DNA from: DATBRC01 sp036560485
Lineage (GTDB): Bacteria; Pseudomonadota; Gammaproteobacteria; Burkholderiales; Burkholderiaceae_D
NCBI GenBank assembly: GCA_036560485.1
Contig: DATBRC010000048.1
Span: 19,972-83,971, forward strand
Length of the DNA stretch: 64,000 bases
Reading direction: 5' to 3'
Shown: positions 17,689 through 26,800 of the stretch, piece after piece
Layout of the letters: every line of letters begins with the position of its first letter
Numbering within the stretch: position 1 is the stretch's first letter
Made by a program: the position numbers and the translations under genes
The notes under the pieces: model-generated
Seen by the model: only the letters and a program-made list of their open reading frames with translations
Told to the model about the DNA's origin: nothing
Database searches by the model: none

Positions 17689-17714
17689 AATATTTCATAT
17701 TGATTGTTTTTCGC

Positions 17715-19247
17715 ATGAATACAGTTGCAGCCCAGCCACAAGCGCAGCACATCAACCGGCCCATGATCACGGTGGCGATCATGCTCGCCACGCTGATTCA
17801 AACCCTTGACGGAACCATCGCCAACGTTGCGTTGCCGCACATGCAAGGTTCGCTTAGCGCATCGCAGGACGAGGTAACGTGGATATTGACGTCGTACATC
17901 GTGGCCGCTGCAATTGCAACGCCATTGACCGGTTGGTTTTCCGATCGCATTGGTGTCAAACGTTTGCTGCTGGCTTCAATTGCAGGTTTTACTGTTGCGT
18001 CAGCTTTATGCGGTATTTCTCAAACGCTGACGGAGATCGTCGCATCGCGCCTGTTGCAAGGCGTATTCGGCGCTGCGCTGGTGCCGTTGTCGCAATCGAT
18101 CCTGCTCGAAATCAATCCGCGTGAGAAACAAGGTTCGGCAATGGCGATCTGGGGCATGGGCGTGATGGTCGGTCCGATTCTGGGACCTACGTTAGGTGGA
18201 TGGCTGACCGATAGTTATAACTGGCGCTGGGTGTTCTTCATTAATGTACCGATCGGCATCTTTGCTTTGCTTGGTGTGATGGCCTATCTGCCCGATCTTG
18301 GACAACGAAGGAAGACACGCTTCGATGTTTTCGGGTTTGCGATGTTGTCGATCTTCATCGGTGCGTTGCAAGCATTCCTCGATCGTGGCGAACAACTTGA
18401 TTGGTTCAACTCAACTGAAATTGTAATTGAGGCCGTTGTCTGCTTTGTCGCTTTTGCATTCTTTGTCGCACACACCGCGACGGCCGGTAAAGAGTCGTTC
18501 TTTCGTTATGAATTACTGAAAGACCGCAACTTTGTCACGGGCTGTTCCTTCATCTTCCTGGTTGGTGCGGTATTGTATGCGACGCGCGCGATGCTGCCGC
18601 CAATGTTGCAAAACCTGATGGGTTATCCGGTCACAACGACTGGATGGGTTACCGCCCCAAGCGGTCTCGGTACGATGATCGCGATGTTACTGGTAGGTCG
18701 CATGGTGGGCCGTATCGACAATCGCATCCTGTTGTTCACCGGTTTCGCCATTTCAGCGTTCGCATTGTGGCAGATGTGCGGCTATACGTTGGTGTTGTCC
18801 GAGAGTGATATTGTGATCCCGGGCATTGTGCAAGGATTCGGGCTTGGGTTGGTGTTCGTTCCGCTATCGGCAGCAAGCTTTGCAACGCTTGATCACTCAT
18901 TGCGTCCGGACGGCACGGCGTTTTACAGTCTGGTGCGCAATATCGGCAGCAGCATCGGCATCTCGATCGTGCAAACGCTCGCGACGCGCAACACTGCAAT
19001 CGCGCATGCATCACTTTCAGAGCATCTGACTGCTTTTAACGCTGAAAAATTCAGTAATCTCGGCACAAACACTATAGCTGGTCTTGCATCGATCAATCAG
19101 GAGATCACGCGGCAGGCTGCGATGATTGCTTATGTGGACGACTTCATATTAATGCTGATTGCAACGATTGCCATTGCTCCATTGATTTTATTGATTCGGC
19201 CAACGCGTCAGAAGAGCGGCGAGGCGATACATGCAGCGATCGAGTGA
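17715..19247 (+). CDS. DHA2-family MFS multidrug efflux transporter, EmrB/QacA type
   Basis: A proton-driven inner-membrane drug exporter of 510 residues, the length expected for 14 transmembrane segments. The start at ATG 17715 is preferred over the TTG at 17700. TM1 contains LIQTLDGTIANVALP, the DHA2 signature. Motif A (GWFSDRIGVKRL) follows TM2, and motif C (GVMVGPILGPTLGGW) lies in TM5. No EmrA-type membrane-fusion gene or TolC-like gene is adjacent, so it either works alone or shares partners encoded elsewhere. It is divergent from the MarR regulator and probably repressed by it. The substrate is unknown. Confidence 0.92.
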   Translation: MNTVAAQPQAQHINRPMITVAIMLATLIQTLDGTIANVALPHMQGSLSASQDEVTWILTSYIVAAAIATPLTGWFSDRIGVKRLLLASIAGFTVASALCGISQTLTEIVASRLLQGVFGAALVPLSQSILLEINPREKQGSAMAIWGMGVMVGPILGPTLGGWLTDSYNWRWVFFINVPIGIFALLGVMAYLPDLGQRRKTRFDVFGFAMLSIFIGALQAFLDRGEQLDWFNSTEIVIEAVVCFVAFAFFVAHTATAGKESFFRYELLKDRNFVTGCSFIFLVGAVLYATRAMLPPMLQNLMGYPVTTTGWVTAPSGLGTMIAMLLVGRMVGRIDNRILLFTGFAISAFALWQMCGYTLVLSESDIVIPGIVQGFGLGLVFVPLSAASFATLDHSLRPDGTAFYSLVRNIGSSIGISIVQTLATRNTAIAHASLSEHLTAFNAEKFSNLGTNTIAGLASINQEITRQAAMIAYVDDFILMLIATIAIAPLILLIRPTRQKSGEAIHAAIE

Positions 19248-19438
19248 GATCAAATCAGGCAACCGGCTTGAGCAGAGCATCAATAAGCGCAACGCTTATT
19301 AATGTTCTATCACTTGTCGCTAATCGATTCTGATTTATCGGACTATATAAAAATCAGGCAAGACCTACGATAGTCTCAACATCAGCAAGTATCACAGCGG
19401 GCCGAACACACGATTCAACCCGCTACCAACTTACTTAA

Positions 19439-20005
19439 TTACTTGGTCTGCGGTTGCTGTGACGACGGCGATGCAGGTTGGCTCATTGAAGAGCCACTGG
19501 AAGAAGAACCGGAGGACATTCCGGACGAACCCGAACCAGAGGCTGAACTTCCGGCAGCATTACCACCGGTGGATGTTTGTGATTCTGCCTGTTGTTTTGC
19601 CTGTGCCATTGCCATGTCACGTTGTCCCTTGGCCTGTTTCTGGCAAGTGCTCTTGGCGTCGCCGACCTGGTCGTCACATTTTGCCTTCGCTACGTCGTAC
19701 TGTGCATTGGCTTTTGCTTCTTCAAGGTCCTGACGATTCTTTGGCGTATCGCGCTGGTTTACTTTCACCTGTGCTTCCGCAACGTCCTTTTGGCCCTTTG
19801 CCTCTGCTTTGCAAATGTCTTTGGCATTGCCGTTCATGCCACTGCATTTATCCATAGCGGCTTTGTATTGTTGATCGACCTGTTGTTTGTCGGATGGTTG
19901 TGCTGATGACCCGGCTGCTACTGAATAGGATTGCGATTCTGCATAAACACTTGTAGCAAAAGTAAACGCAAGCAATGCAATGATTGCAGTAAGTTTTGTA
20001 TTCAT
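19439..20005 (-). CDS. Secreted or periplasmic protein with duplicated Cys-pair repeat and Ser/Gly-rich tail
   Basis: A protein of 188 residues that I do not recognise by name. The start at 20005 is preferred because AGGAG lies eight bases upstream. A signal peptide (MNTKLTAIIALLAFTFATS, cleavage near VYA) is clear. The mature part holds two related repeats of about 27 residues, each with two cysteines: KCSGMNGNAKDICKAEAKGQ and KCDDQVGDAKSTCQKQAKGQ. They are separated by a charged, Ala-rich helical linker. The last 45 residues are almost all Ser, Gly, Gln and Pro and look disordered. The cysteines could form one disulphide per repeat. No function can be assigned. Confidence 0.75.
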   Translation of the reverse strand: MNTKLTAIIALLAFTFATSVYAESQSYSVAAGSSAQPSDKQQVDQQYKAAMDKCSGMNGNAKDICKAEAKGQKDVAEAQVKVNQRDTPKNRQDLEEAKANAQYDVAKAKCDDQVGDAKSTCQKQAKGQRDMAMAQAKQQAESQTSTGGNAAGSSASGSGSSGMSSGSSSSGSSMSQPASPSSQQPQTK

Positions 20006-20313
20006 GAAAGTACTCCTCTTGTAAAGGTGATAGAACAAAGAACCATGAGTTGTTCGGATGAATCAGTCCTTTGGGTTATGCTTTATGTAGGTACATGAAT
20101 GCGTTAAAAGTTTATATTTGTGATAATTCGATTGATATAGGTCAAAGCAAACCGTTGCGCTGTCCTGGCGAGATAATTGTATGAAGCAAGAAAAGAAAAA
20201 GGATCAATGTCTGCGCGCATTACTACTTGCGAATAAACATTGATCCTATCAATCTGTCTTGTCTGAATAGTTTGCGTGTCAGGCAACGAATGCGAGTAGG
20301 AATTATTTTTTGG

Positions 20314-20345
20314 CTTGTCGCGCCAGCGTACGCTGGCGCGACAAG
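20314..20345. repeat. Perfect 32-base palindrome downstream of htpG
   Basis: CTTGTCGCGCCAGCGT followed directly by its reverse complement, ending 23 bases from the htpG stop on the minus strand. As RNA it would form a very stable hairpin of about 14 bp with a GUAC loop. There is no U-run on the minus-strand side, so it is not a standard intrinsic terminator, though it may stabilise the 3' end. The rest of the 20006-20368 gap shows no gene. Confidence 0.75.
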
Positions 20346-20368
20346 TTAATGGGAGGATTGCGGTTAAA

Positions 20369-22282
20369 TCACTTCCCGGCCATACCCAACAGCATCTCAT
20401 TCAAGCGCTTCACAAATCCCGCGGGATCGGTGAGCGTGCCGCCTTCCGCCAGCATCGCCTGGTCAAACAGGATATGCGACCAGTCGTTGAACTTGCCATC
20501 TTCGTATTTCAGACGCTGCACCAGTGGATGGTCCGGATTGATTTCCAAAATCGGTTTGGATTCGGGCGCAGTTTGGCCGGCAGCTTTCAGCATGCGCAAC
20601 AGGTTGCCGGACAATTCATGTTCATCCGCCACCAGACATGCCGGTGAATCGGTCAGGCGGAACGTGATGCGCACTTCCTTGGCTTTATCAGCCAAGGCCG
20701 TCTTCATCTTCTCGACCAGATCCTTGTACTGCGCTTCGGTTTCTTCATGCTGTTTTTTCTCTTTCTCGTCTTCCAGCTTGCCGAGGTCGAGATCGCCTTT
20801 GGCTACTGACACCAATTCCTTGCCTTCGAAATCCTGCAGGAAGGATAGCATCCACTCATCGACACGATCGGTCAGCAACAAAACTTCCACGCCCTTTTTG
20901 CGGAAGATTTCCAGATGCGGACTGTTCTTCGCTGCCGTGTAGGATTCACCTGTGACGTAATAAATCTTGTCCTGACCTTCTTTCATGCGCGATACATAAT
21001 CGGCGAATGAAACGTTTTGTACGTCGCTGTCGTTATGTGTCGATGCAAAACGTAGCAGCTTGGCAATGCGTTCCTTGTTGGCCGCATCTTCGCCGATACC
21101 TTCTTTCAGCACCTGGCCGAATTCTTTCCAGAAGGTCGTGTACTTGTCCTTCTGCGCCTGATCGTCGGAGGTGGCGAGTTCTTCAAGCAATGACAGGATC
21201 CGCTTGGTCGAGCCTTCACGAATCACCTTGACGTCGCGTGATTCCTGCAGGATTTCACGCGATACATTGAGCGGCAAGTCGCTGGAGTCGATCACGCCTT
21301 TCACAAAACGCAGATAGACCGGCATCAATTGTTCAGCATCGTCCATGATGAACACGCGCTTCACATACAGCTTGATGCCGCCACGCTTGTTGCGGTCCCA
21401 CAGGTCAAACGGTGCATGCGCAGGGATGTACAGCAGTTGCGTGTATTCGCTGCGGCCTTCGACACGGTTGTGCGTGAAGGTCAGTGGTGGCTGAAAATCA
21501 TGTGATACATGTTTGTAAAACTCTTCGTACTGTTCCGGTGTGATGTCGGATTTATTGCGCGCCCACAAAGCGCTGGCCTGATTAACTGTTTCCAGCTCGT
21601 CTTTGACGACGGTTTCTTTTTTCTCTTCATCCCATTCTTCCTTTTGCATCTGGATCGGCAGCTGGATATGGTCGGAATATTTGCGGATGATGGATTTGAG
21701 TTTCCAGCTTGACAGGAATTCGTCTTCGCCTTCGCGCAAGTGCAGCGTGATCCTGGTGCCGCGTGTCGGCTTGTTGATCGCTTCAACGCTGAAGTCGCCT
21801 TCGCCTTTGGATTCCCATCGCACACCTGCATCTGCCGGCAGTCCGGCACGGCGTGATTCAACCGTGATCTTGTCGGCGACGATAAAGGCCGAGTAGAAAC
21901 CGACGCCGAATTGGCCGATCAGTGCAGCGTCCTTTTGCTGGTCACCTGATAGTTTGGAAAAGAATTCCCTGGTGCCGGATTTTGCAATGGTGCCCAGATG
22001 TTCAATCGCATCATCGCGGCTCATGCCGATGCCGTTATCTTCGATCGTGATGGTGCGTGCTGACTTGTCGAAGCTGACTTTGATCTTCAGCTCGGAATCG
22101 TTTTCATATAGCGCGCTGTTGTTGATTCCTTCAAACCGCAATTTGTCGGCGGCGTCGGATGCATTGGAAATCAGCTCACGCAGGAAAATTTCCTTGTTGG
22201 AATACAAGGAATGAATCATCAGTTGCAGCAGTTGTTTTACTTCCGCTTGGAAACCTAGGGTTTGCTTTTCGGATACGGCCAT
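20369..22282 (-). CDS. htpG: Molecular chaperone HtpG (bacterial Hsp90)
   Basis: An ATP-dependent dimeric cytoplasmic chaperone of 637 residues, typical length. The start at 22282 (MAVSEKQTLGFQAEVKQLL) follows GAGGT by about five bases. The GHKL ATPase motifs are all present: ELISNASDAADKLR, DNGIGM, GTIAKSGTREF and GQFGVGFYSAFIVAD. The middle domain has the catalytic-loop arginine region (LPLNVSREILQE), and the C-terminal dimerisation domain ends LLGMAGK. It is a single gene. The upstream region holds a near-consensus sigma-32 promoter (22372-22400), in keeping with heat induction. Confidence 0.98.
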   Translation of the reverse strand: MAVSEKQTLGFQAEVKQLLQLMIHSLYSNKEIFLRELISNASDAADKLRFEGINNSALYENDSELKIKVSFDKSARTITIEDNGIGMSRDDAIEHLGTIAKSGTREFFSKLSGDQQKDAALIGQFGVGFYSAFIVADKITVESRRAGLPADAGVRWESKGEGDFSVEAINKPTRGTRITLHLREGEDEFLSSWKLKSIIRKYSDHIQLPIQMQKEEWDEEKKETVVKDELETVNQASALWARNKSDITPEQYEEFYKHVSHDFQPPLTFTHNRVEGRSEYTQLLYIPAHAPFDLWDRNKRGGIKLYVKRVFIMDDAEQLMPVYLRFVKGVIDSSDLPLNVSREILQESRDVKVIREGSTKRILSLLEELATSDDQAQKDKYTTFWKEFGQVLKEGIGEDAANKERIAKLLRFASTHNDSDVQNVSFADYVSRMKEGQDKIYYVTGESYTAAKNSPHLEIFRKKGVEVLLLTDRVDEWMLSFLQDFEGKELVSVAKGDLDLGKLEDEKEKKQHEETEAQYKDLVEKMKTALADKAKEVRITFRLTDSPACLVADEHELSGNLLRMLKAAGQTAPESKPILEINPDHPLVQRLKYEDGKFNDWSHILFDQAMLAEGGTLTDPAGFVKRLNEMLLGMAGK

Positions 22283-22371
22283 TTTTACCTCAAGAGTCAA
22301 TTAAAAAGAATCAGAATGCCATTCATTCTTGGCGGTGGTAATCACCCCGCAGAACGTATGGATTTTACAAA

Positions 22372-22400
22372 ATTATGGGGGCGAAAAATTACATTTCAAG
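22372..22400 (-). promoter_or_regulatory. Sigma-32 (heat-shock) promoter of htpG
   Basis: On the minus strand CTTGAAA and CCCCATAAT are separated by 13 bases, matching the RpoH consensus (CTTGAAA, 11-16 bases, CCCCATnT). It lies about 90 bases upstream of the htpG start. Confidence 0.8.
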
Positions 22401-22467
22401 ACTAATTCTATGTTCGTTGATCAACGGGGGAATCAGTCCTGAATAAGTGCCCATATTTTGATGGTGT

Positions 22468-23883
22468 TTATTCTTGCCTGGGCGGGGTTTCCTGTTTCAT
22501 TTGCTTGATTAACAGCGCGGCCATGCCACCCAGTACCAGTACACCGGCAATCAGCACGGCCCACAACAGGTTTTTGGACGCCGGGGTCAGCGCATCTTGC
22601 TGCGCTTTGGTAAGAGATCCTGGCGCTGCCGCAAGATCCGAAGTCTTCAGCGTGGCGCTCGAAGCAGTGAGTTTTGTGTCGAGGCTATAGCCGGGTACGA
22701 GTGTGCCTATGTCGAGCGCAGTATTGCTGACGGATGGTGCACCCCACGCAAGAGAAAAAGGCGCGCTGCCGCGTCCCAGAAACACCAGTGTGTGCGGCAC
22801 AAAGCCGACTTGCAGCGTCGGTGGCGTCGCCCCAACGCCGCCACTGCGCGTATCGACTACCAACTGCAGGGTACTTTCAGGTTCGCTGTGCAAATCGATT
22901 TCCGGCGAAACGACTTCGCCCTGTGGCGATTGCAGCCGGTACACGGTCGTTTGCGTTAACGTTTCCCAATGGTCTTCATTGCGATGGCGATGATAGCTCT
23001 GGACATAATGCTGGATTTGCAGCTGTGTCAGCGTATTTGGTTGAGGCAAATTGATGCGCAATTGCTCCAACGGCATGCGACCCGGCAAAGCATAACTATA
23101 CAAGTTGTCCTTCGATTTCGTCGGTACAATCGGCTCAGACCAGATGCGTGGCGCTTGATCGAATGAAGTTTTCATCGTGCCGACCGAGACGGCGGTGATG
23201 GCAGGAGCCTGTTCAGGATTCGTCCACATAACACGCAAGTATTTGCCGGCATCACCATTCCATTCGGTGCTGTTACGTTCGATCCGTTGACCGTCGTGTT
23301 CCATGCGCACCAGTTGCGCGTCGCTCTTGAGCAAGCGCCATTGTTGCAAATCGTCGCTGGTCTCGATTGTGTAAGCGTGAAACGGCGTGCTGCTTGGGCC
23401 GGTAGTCAAGCGCAATGTGCGCACGCCACCCTTTATTTTGCTTGCATCTAGCACGACGCCTCGGACAATATTGCCGTTGCTGCCGGCGGTGGACGATTGT
23501 TTCACCGCGACCAGTGTGCCATCCGCATTTTTCCGCACCTCGACTGATATGCCATCCGTATCGGCGAGTTTGCCGCGTGGTGCGACAATAGGAAATAGTG
23601 GTACTGATGTTTCATCGACCCGTGAGATGGTGCGGGATTCCTTGCGCAGCAACGCATACGGGACCACTTCCCCCTGTGAATTGAATACGCGCAGGTCGCC
23701 GAAGTCGGATTGCTGCATTCCCTGATAAACCGCTAACGGCAAAGCAAGTTGATGGAAAGGGCCGGGGCCGCTCAACTCAATGGTTGCGCGATGGGAAAAT
23801 GTGTCGGGTTGAACGACAGTGGTTTGCGCCACTGCCGCAGTGGCAAGCAGTGCCGTCAATGCAAATGAATAACGAGTTTTCAT
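22468..23883 (-). CDS. DUF3999 family exported protein
   Basis: A 471-residue protein with a signal peptide (MKTRYSFALTALLATAAVAQ). Its long periplasmic region is rich in beta strands (repeated segments such as FHAYTIETSDDLQQWRLL that resemble discoidin-like folds). A single C-terminal transmembrane helix (NLLWAVLIAGVLVLGGMAALLI, about 440-462) precedes a short basic tail. It therefore appears anchored in the inner membrane with most of the chain in the periplasm. The start overlaps the stop of the DUF2339 gene by four bases (23880-23883), indicating translational coupling. The two families commonly occur together. No biochemical function is established. Confidence 0.88.
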   Translation of the reverse strand: MKTRYSFALTALLATAAVAQTTVVQPDTFSHRATIELSGPGPFHQLALPLAVYQGMQQSDFGDLRVFNSQGEVVPYALLRKESRTISRVDETSVPLFPIVAPRGKLADTDGISVEVRKNADGTLVAVKQSSTAGSNGNIVRGVVLDASKIKGGVRTLRLTTGPSSTPFHAYTIETSDDLQQWRLLKSDAQLVRMEHDGQRIERNSTEWNGDAGKYLRVMWTNPEQAPAITAVSVGTMKTSFDQAPRIWSEPIVPTKSKDNLYSYALPGRMPLEQLRINLPQPNTLTQLQIQHYVQSYHRHRNEDHWETLTQTTVYRLQSPQGEVVSPEIDLHSEPESTLQLVVDTRSGGVGATPPTLQVGFVPHTLVFLGRGSAPFSLAWGAPSVSNTALDIGTLVPGYSLDTKLTASSATLKTSDLAAAPGSLTKAQQDALTPASKNLLWAVLIAGVLVLGGMAALLIKQMKQETPPRQE

Positions 23884-26800
23884 ACCGGTATGGATTTGTC
23901 AGAGGTTGAAGAGGGCAGGTCGGATTCGTTTGTGGAACGCTTGGGCGGCAGTGGCGCGAAATAGCCGACCAGTAGTAATAATAATCCGACCACGATGAAA
24001 GAAACGATACGTGCCAGGCTGCCTTTGGCGGCCAGTTCGACCAGGAACAGTTTTGCCACCACGACACCGATCAAAGTTGCGCCAACAATCCATACCCAGC
24101 GCTTCCGATTGCGATTGCCGAACAACATCAAGCCGATGGCAACGATGCTCCATACGATGGACAGCGATGTTTGTACCAGCGTCGATGCCAGCAGCGCATC
24201 GCTTTGCCATGCTATGCCGCCCCAGTGATGACAGGTACGCATGACCATGCCGGTGACGATAGACAAGGCAGTGGCGCCGATCAATGCCGAGAAGTGTGTG
24301 GTGATTGGACGGAAAGCTTCATGCTGTCTCAGCTTCCACCACCACAAAGTCACACCGAGCAGCACCGCGGACTGTGCAATCTCCAACGGGTTCAACAACG
24401 GCACGTAAGGCAGCGGTGTCGCGGTGCCGTCACTGATGATATTGGCGATCCATACCCATGATAAAAGGTAGGCCACCATCGGCGACGCCGATATGACCAC
24501 GTAAGCATGGAAGTGATCGCGTAGCGGCCAGCGCTGGCGTAGTGCGGTACTGGTCATGCCTAATAAATAAACGATCGGAGCGATCATCCAGCCCAGCAGC
24601 GGCCATGCAGTGTCGGAACTGGTCCAGTGCGCAAATTGCCAACGCAATTCCATAGCCGCCACGATCACGAACAGCCACGCACCGACAATATGCGCGAGAT
24701 CCAAAACTGATCGCGCAAGCCAGTCACGCTGGCGTAGTAGCAGCAATATATGCGCTGCAAGTGCCAGCGGCCATGCGATTGCACACCAGGATGCCAATGG
24801 ATGAGCTAATGCAGATTCCGATTCGGCGGCCAATAGCAGAATCAATGCCGGCACATACACCAGTGTTGCCTGGCCAAGTTGCAGCCATGTGCGCCATCGT
24901 GCAATGACACTCCATAGCCAGACGCTGATGATGGCGATTTCAATGAGGACTGCAAACGTCATGTCGATCGGCGTTACGCGGCGGATTTCATCCGTCCAGG
25001 CAAATGCCCACCATGCAACAGCCCAGTACAGCGTAACCCATCCAAGCGAAATATCGATTGTTCTTGATTGCTTGCGCTGTAGAAGATAGGCGCAAATGAA
25101 GGCCGCAACGGAGATCAGCAATGGCCCACAGAAACCGCTGTGCATAAACGGTTTGGCGGCATTCATCTCTGGTGAAGCGCTAACGTAAAATAAATAGCTG
25201 CCGAAATGGCTGCCAAAATAGGCGACACCTGCAAGCACCTGCAGCGCCAGCGCAAAGACGAGCGCACCCGTGTGTCGTGCGCGTACGGCACACCACAGTG
25301 TGGCAAGACCCGTAAGCGGCCACACCATTGCGGCCAGGCGCCACGGTAACACGAACAGCGGCGCCAGATTGATGAATGCCAAACCAGCCAGCATGCTGAG
25401 GGTGGCGATGCCTGACAGCTGTACTGGCGCATCGGTTTTTCCATCATTGTTTTTCATCGTGTGACGTGCCATTGCCCAGACGCCTGTCAGCATGCTGGCG
25501 CCGATCAGGCTGGCAGTCAGTAATCCGATCCAGCCATTGCTCAGCACCGAACCACCTGCAGCGCCACGCAGCGTTGTCATGAATAGCGCACCGGCCAACG
25601 CCTGATAAGCGCAGCCCCAGTACATCAGTGAACGCTCCGACAAACGCTGCGAAGAGAACACCGCAACCGTGCCGAGTATTGCCAATGCTGTGCCGGCCCA
25701 ATTCATCGGCCACAGCATGAACGGCATCAGTGCAATGAACAATGCGCCGAACGCAATCAGCCATCCGCGTGTTGCATGTTCAAAACCGTGCAATTGCTGC
25801 GCCGGTGCACGACGCAGCAATGTGTAGACGCACCAAATTGCCAGTGCCAGCATTGCACTGCCGAGTAACGATCCATCGAGCACTGCTTCATCGTTGCCGA
25901 TATGCACGCCGAGCGCAAAATAAACTGCAGAGCCGAACAACAGTAATAGTGCGAACAGCCGTGCATGCACGCGCAGCTGACGAATGCCGATCCAGTACAC
26001 ACCGGCAGCTTCTACCGCCCATGCCGCACTGGTCCACTTCTGTTCCAATCCAAGCGGAATTGCCAGGCTGCCGAAAATGAATGCCAGCGCAATCATCGTT
26101 TCATTCAATAGTGCATAACGCCCCCCCGTTTTACGGAACAGCGCAAATGCCAGAACGATGTATGCCAGCCCGAAGCCGAGTGCACTGAATGCCGCGCCAT
26201 ATTCAAAATGTTTCGCGATCAGATATTGCAAGCCGAATGTGACGATCGGCACGCCGAATACCAGCGTGCCGTCAACGTAGCTGACATGTGGTGCCGCATG
26301 GCGCACATGATCCTCGAAGCCGCTGCTGTTTTCCTCCGGCGCTTGCGTCAATGTACGACGCGCGAACAGAAAAGTGATCAATACATACAGTACGAACAGC
26401 AGAAGCAGGAAAGGTTCGGCAGTGCTGAATAATTTTGGCTCATAATATTTTTCGCCCCAAGCTGCAGCTAGTGCGAACGAGCAGACAAAACCAATCAGGT
26501 TCAGCACACGCCATGTCTTGAACCATGCGATTGCGACGATGCCGAGATTGATCAGGGTCAGATACGTAAAGAATGCAGTATGGTGCGCACTGCCGGTCGA
26601 TGCCAATACCGGTGCAGCAAAACCACCGAGAGAAGCGGCAATCGCCAGCGCAAGTGCATCCTGCAAAATCGCCAGCAAAGCTGCAAAGATGGCGACGCCG
26701 AACAAGATTGCAAAACCGAATTCCAACGGAATCAACGAATGCAATTTCATGCCCGTCAGCGTTGTGAGATACAGCACGCCGATACCGGCACCTTGCAGGA

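Noticed and set aside
20310..20942. 210-codon plus-strand frame over htpG
   Set aside because: Antisense to htpG. It begins inside the 32-base palindrome, which also makes it look similar to a minus-strand frame at 20104-20400.
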